From an uncultured Veillonella sp. (GTDB lineage Bacteria > Bacillota > Negativicutes > Veillonellales > Veillonellaceae), in assembly GCA_900552715.1 (NCBI GenBank), contig USAV01000012.1:1-28539 (forward strand): DNA of 28,539 nt, in the 5' to 3' direction. The stretch's first letter is position 1. Each line of letters starts with the position of its first letter. Position numbers and translations under genes: made by a program. Below, piece after piece: positions 25,388 through 28,539 of the stretch. A model generated the notes under the pieces. The model searched no databases. It was not told the origin of the DNA and was given only the letters and a program-made list of their open reading frames with translations.

Positions 25388-27004
25388 TTATGCTACATTT
25401 ACATAATCTTGTAGTACAGTATCTACTATACTACACTTTGCATCTAGCTCAGCTTTGAGTGCCGTTTCAGGATTGAGTTCTCTAGATAGAACCATATCAA
25501 CAATGGACTTAGAGAATCCAGATACAAGAATGACACCACTTGGATGCATTTGAACAGGAATAGTATTATGTGCATAGACGGATACGTTCCAGAAAATGAG
25601 CCGTGGCATAGTATAGCCAAGGGATTCAAATTTCTGGCCACACGATTCAATAACAGTTGTATTATCATCATGAGCTGTAGCCTGATCAAACTGCATATCA
25701 GAAATAATAAGACATGATGAAGGTAGCTCCTCTTGAGGAAGATGATTTTTTATAGCTGTATCGAGGATTAAATCAAATGTAGCCTCTATATCCGTATTGC
25801 TATAATCGTCAAAGCGATGCAATCGTCTCAACTTGTCTCGCAATGTTTGACACATCGAAATATCTACACTCTGAGGGCGATTGCTAAAGGTAATGAATCG
25901 ATTTTTAAAGGATTCATTCTTGTTATGATGTGCACAATACAATGCAATCGAATCTGCTACGCTAAGTGCGGTGACGGAACTATTACCAGATAGTTTTTCC
26001 CCCATAGATCCAGACCCGTCGCGTATAACTAAGATATCGTCATAATCCTTAGGCGCATCTTGGGCATTCCACAACTGCTCTAATGTTTCGTCATATGGAT
26101 TTAGACTACTATCCCAGAAATTATCTCCCTTTACATAGGCTTGTACAATATCGTACAAGAACATAGAATTGGCATTAATCTTAACAGCATCGTCTCCCTT
26201 TTGTAATGATGCAAGATAGGCCTTGCGACGTTCTTCATCATGTTTTAAGAAAGCATTACGATATTTAAGATTCGCCTTAGATGGCACATAATTATAATTA
26301 ATATCATTCCATTGGTTGAGGGATGCCTTTCTATCTACTACCGCTAAATGTTCACGTAACTTAGACAAGGTTTTGCGATATTCACGAGCACTTAAATGTA
26401 ACAAGGATTGCAAAATAACTGCCTCAGAACGCTTCTCCTTAGAGGATGTATTATTGGACGGCATCCATTTTGCTAATAAGCTAATAGAGTCGCCGAGACT
26501 ACAACCGATTACATCACGTCTGAACTGATTAGAAATTACTTCTCCTAGCCCTTCATGTAAGATAGTACTCGTTGTATCAAAGAAGATGCGTAGAACATCA
26601 TCCCAACGACCATAGTTCCATAATTCAGTACCGATGATAAACTGCAATGCCATCTCGGGATGTAAATCACCTATTTTGGTGAGCATCATACGGAATACAT
26701 CGCGCTCTCCAAGACCTAGCTTAATGTGGCGTACATACATAAGCCATTTCATAGTATAAAGAGGATCTTCCTCATAAGATATAATGAATAGACGTAACGC
26801 CTCTACAGCATCCATAGTGCGAGCAGTACTATAAAAATGATAATTATGTTTACTTTTACCATAGAAATCAACAGCAGTCTGACGCAATGCAGGCACAGAG
26901 AAATTAAGGTCCACCAAAGCACTACCACTTGTACGATATGCTGTACCATCGTTCGCAGTATAAGATTTTTCATTATTTGTTAAAGCGTTCATAAATGTAT
27001 TCAT
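25388..27004 (-). CDS. TROVE/DUF2828-type protein with vWA domain (Ro60-like)
   Basis: The start is the ATG of MNTFMNALTNNEKSY (27002-27004), because AAGGAG lies 9 nt upstream; this gives 538 residues. An in-frame extension to 27178 runs through the leader and is rejected. The N-terminal two thirds is helical, with hallmarks of DUF2828/TROVE proteins (TGSALVDLNFSVPALR, KWLMYVRHIKLGLGERDVFRMML, WNYGRWDDVLRIFF). The C-terminal third is a vWA domain with a complete MIDAS: DGSGSM, the Thr in YSNTDIEATF, and ISDMQFD. Ro60 proteins bind misfolded RNAs and Y RNAs as a ring of helical repeats; whether DUF2828 members do the same is inference. It is monocistronic, with a strong promoter, a long leader and a terminator. 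Confidence 0.85.
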   Translation of the reverse strand: MNTFMNALTNNEKSYTANDGTAYRTSGSALVDLNFSVPALRQTAVDFYGKSKHNYHFYSTARTMDAVEALRLFIISYEEDPLYTMKWLMYVRHIKLGLGERDVFRMMLTKIGDLHPEMALQFIIGTELWNYGRWDDVLRIFFDTTSTILHEGLGEVISNQFRRDVIGCSLGDSISLLAKWMPSNNTSSKEKRSEAVILQSLLHLSAREYRKTLSKLREHLAVVDRKASLNQWNDINYNYVPSKANLKYRNAFLKHDEERRKAYLASLQKGDDAVKINANSMFLYDIVQAYVKGDNFWDSSLNPYDETLEQLWNAQDAPKDYDDILVIRDGSGSMGEKLSGNSSVTALSVADSIALYCAHHNKNESFKNRFITFSNRPQSVDISMCQTLRDKLRRLHRFDDYSNTDIEATFDLILDTAIKNHLPQEELPSSCLIISDMQFDQATAHDDNTTVIESCGQKFESLGYTMPRLIFWNVSVYAHNTIPVQMHPSGVILVSGFSKSIVDMVLSRELNPETALKAELDAKCSIVDTVLQDYVNVA

Positions 27005-27366
27005 AGTTCCTATCTCCTTAGCATATAAAAAACCGCTCCAGATTATCACAACGTAAATTTTGAAAGCAAAATAAACAAGACAACCATAAGCGGCTACAAT
27101 ACAAAGTTCAAGACAATTACTAACCTCACTGAGGCTAAGGCTAACTAAACACGATACTCTAGACCAAAAGGTCTCCAAAATCGCTTTTTCTGGTTATTTA
27201 ATCTGAAGATTGCTGCTTGTGTCTAACCTTATGAATCGTTTATGAACGATAACTATTAAATTATACTAGATTCTATACTCATCTCTATTAAGCTATGTAT
27301 ATTATAAGATTGCTGTTAGAACCTAAGTCTTTCTGTTCTACATGTTGGTGATTTAGCTCACCTGAT
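27005..27366 (-). promoter_or_regulatory. About 360-nt structured leader of the TROVE/vWA gene, candidate Y-RNA-like transcript
   Basis: The transcript from the upstream promoter is about 360 nt before the start codon, with no credible gene in it. Seen in it (minus strand): two copies of an AAGGTT...AATCTT mini-hairpin carrying CAGCAATCTT (plus-strand 27206-27215 and 27306-27315, exactly 100 bp apart), ATCGTT/AACGAT, GACC/GGTC and CCTC/GAGG hairpins. The arms AGCCGCT (27089-27095) and AGCGGTT (27031-27037) are followed by a T run (27027-27032), a possible terminator just before the ribosome binding site. In bacteria Y RNAs are often encoded beside the Ro60 homologue, so this region may yield such an RNA or act as an attenuator. 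Confidence 0.5.
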
Positions 27367-27372
27367 GATACA

Positions 27373-27401
27373 AGTATATTACACGCATCCGTGTATGTCA
27401 A
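27373..27401 (-). promoter_or_regulatory. Strong promoter with a palindromic spacer upstream of the TROVE/vWA leader
   Basis: TTGACA (27396-27401) and TATACT (27373-27378) with a 17-nt spacer, near consensus. The spacer is almost entirely the inverted repeat TACACG-N4-CGTGTA (27380-27395). A repressor bound there would block RNA polymerase directly, so this gene is probably tightly controlled. Confidence 0.8.
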
Positions 27402-27438
27402 CATTTTTTTTAAAATATTATCATTTTTGTAAAAGATA

Positions 27439-27474
27439 GGACTAGCAATATATATTTTATTATATTGCTAGTCC
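27439..27474 (-). terminator. Hairpin after the LRAT-like pseudogene
   Basis: GGACTAGCAATATA and TATATTGCTAGTCC form a perfect 14-bp stem with an 8-nt AT loop. Downstream on the minus strand comes TATCTTTTAC, a short T run. It lies 14 nt after the stop codon. Confidence 0.65.
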
Positions 27475-27487
27475 TTTATAGTTACTA

Positions 27488-27914
27488 CTAATACTCTGCC
27501 TCAACACGCCAGATTTCATCAGCTATATATCTTAATAATCCTAATTTAGATCTTAGAAATCTTACTGCGATCCCCTCTATACTAAGTTGTGTAGATTCAT
27601 TAAGTCCTGTTTTACACCAAATAGCAAAGTGTTCACAATTATGTGTAAATAGGTTATAGCCACCTTTACCAATCTTAGATCTAGCACGCTGAACAGTTTC
27701 ACGCGGCCCATAAAAAGTAGAGGTCACATCTGCATCTTGGAAAATAGATAATAAACTATCGTCCTCGGCAATATATAAAGTATCTCCGTCACAAAATTTT
27801 TCAATGCTAGTCTCTGCAATTCGCCCATCTAACGGAGAATCCCCTCTTTTTATAATGGATAATTTTATGATAACAAGCATATACATCATAATGTTGATAA
27901 AAGTTACGACTCAA
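27488..27914 (-). pseudogene. Frameshifted LRAT/NlpC-P60-like gene
   Basis: The downstream frame (from 27889) encodes NLFTHNCEHFAIWCKTG, the Cys motif of lecithin retinol acyltransferase-type domains, preceded by IAETSIEKFCDGDTLYIAE. The two histidine motifs of the family, HYDVYA and IIHYKK, lie immediately upstream in another frame (from about 27914, TTG). Joining the frames gives a continuous domain: HYDVYACYHKIIHYKKRGDS and onward. The frame change falls in the AAAAAGAGGGG tract near 27841-27851 and needs one extra base in this sequence relative to an intact gene. Neither frame alone has Cys and His. The N-terminal edge is also uncertain: no ribosome binding site fits. Sequencing error is the alternative. 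Confidence 0.65.
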
Positions 27915-27944
27915 TAATCCACTACGCCGTTCACAAAAACAATA

Positions 27945-28539
27945 TTATCTATTTTTATCAAAAAAGAATTTATTAGCTTCAGCTGTTTTTAATTGTAAAC
28001 CACAGTTTTCATTTATATTATTCCCATTTAACCAATAAATAACTGCTTCACACCAATCAGAAATCATATCTTCTGTAAAGCCAAAAATATCAGCAGCATC
28101 TACAACATAGTCCAAATATTTATTATATAGATCATTATCAAGTGCTACTATTACTAGCCACCAATAAATCAATTTATACCTATGATATTCTGAATCGCTA
28201 TTACTCTTATTGTAATAACACTTTGTATAGGATTCATAATCTTTTTTTGGTAAGTTATTAATTGTCTTTGCATAAGTATCTTTACCATACTTACAAGAAA
28301 TAAAATCTATTAAATTTTCATATATTTCTAAACTTTCTTCACCATAAATACCTTTTACATATGATTTTGGTGCTAACTCACTTACAATGACTTTAACATA
28401 TTCGTTCTTGCTTTCATAAACCCACTCTGGTGTAAAAAAATTAGGATAAAAATAAAACTCTGGTAATCTACTTTGACGATATTTATCAAAAATATGTTGT
28501 AATTTACCAATTCTAACCCTAAAATTATCTAAATTAGTA
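27945..28539 (-). CDS. Hypothetical protein, 5' end beyond the window
   Basis: The reading frame is open from the right window edge to a TAG at 27945-27947, giving at least 197 C-terminal residues; the true start is not in the window. It is rich in Tyr, Asn, Lys and Glu (FDKYRQSRLPEFYFYPNFF, EYVKVIVSELAPKSYVKG), with a C-terminal helical part (DWCEAVIYWLNG). I do not recognise the family and see no signal peptide or membrane span in the visible part. It is AT-richer than the core genes, which fits accessory DNA. It lies 30 nt upstream of the LRAT-like remnant on the same strand, so the two may have formed one unit. An internal TTG at 28172 is not a likely start. Confidence 0.75.
   Translation of the reverse strand, partial: TNLDNFRVRIGKLQHIFDKYRQSRLPEFYFYPNFFTPEWVYESKNEYVKVIVSELAPKSYVKGIYGEESLEIYENLIDFISCKYGKDTYAKTINNLPKKDYESYTKCYYNKSNSDSEYHRYKLIYWWLVIVALDNDLYNKYLDYVVDAADIFGFTEDMISDWCEAVIYWLNGNNINENCGLQLKTAEANKFFFDKNR

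Noticed and set aside
27005..27178. N-terminal extension of the TROVE/vWA protein
   Set aside because: It starts at a TTG without ribosome binding site, has a Cys-rich hydrophobic composition unlike the family, and the internal ATG has AAGGAG at a good distance.
27945..28172. Short 75-codon gene starting at 28172
   Set aside because: The frame is open without a stop to the window edge and the TTG has no ribosome binding site, so it is the 3' part of a larger gene.

Overview
The window looks like a chromosomal segment of an AT-rich member of the Negativicutes, most like Veillonella. The evidence is the low-GC base composition, the strong Shine-Dalgarno sites, the Firmicutes-type order rimP-nusA-rnpM-ylxQ-infB-rbfA-nrnA-truB-ribF, and the style of the proteins. 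The genus assignment is inference from sequence character; no search was run. Almost everything left of 20.4 kb reads on the minus strand.

Layout. (1) 281-2471: a three-gene polar amino acid ABC importer (lipoprotein, permease, ATPase) with its own promoter and terminator. (2) About 2690-2962: a GC-rich, highly structured stand-alone noncoding RNA with a near-consensus promoter and an intrinsic terminator; its class is not certain (6S-like is the best guess). (3) 3377-3979: a small single-domain HD-GYP protein on the plus strand. (4) 15619 down to 4028: one long collinear gene array that starts at a clear promoter and runs rimP, nusA, rnpM, ylxQ, infB, rbfA, nrnA, truB, ribF, a chorismate mutase-shikimate kinase fusion, recD2 and a comF-type gene. 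(5) 15725-20385: polA-coaE, then a lytic transglycosylase and an unrecognised acidic protein. (6) 20658-23267, plus strand: rpsT and a 734-residue protein that joins a polynucleotide kinase, a calcineurin-type phosphatase and a T4 Rnl1-like RNA ligase. (7) 23520-25247: deoB and an ADP-ribose-type Nudix hydrolase, minus strand. (8) 25388-27004: a TROVE/DUF2828-type vWA protein (Ro60-like) behind a roughly 360-nt structured leader with a strong promoter whose spacer is itself a palindrome. (9) 27488-28539: an accessory-looking AT-rich end with a frameshifted LRAT-type gene and an unrecognised gene cut by the window edge.

How the genes work together. The central array couples ribosome maturation (RimP, RbfA), transcription elongation (NusA), translation initiation (IF2), RNA turnover (NrnA, RnpM) and tRNA modification (TruB) with cofactor, aromatic and DNA-repair functions. 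The right third concentrates RNA end-healing and sealing, a Ro60-like RNA-binding candidate with a possible leader RNA, and nucleotide salvage. The most interesting hypothesis is that the kinase-phosphatase-ligase and the Ro60-like gene with its leader RNA form a dispersed RNA-repair or RNA-quality module, comparable in logic to the known Rsr-YrlA-RtcBA association but with a different ligase. This is inference from domain content and proximity only.
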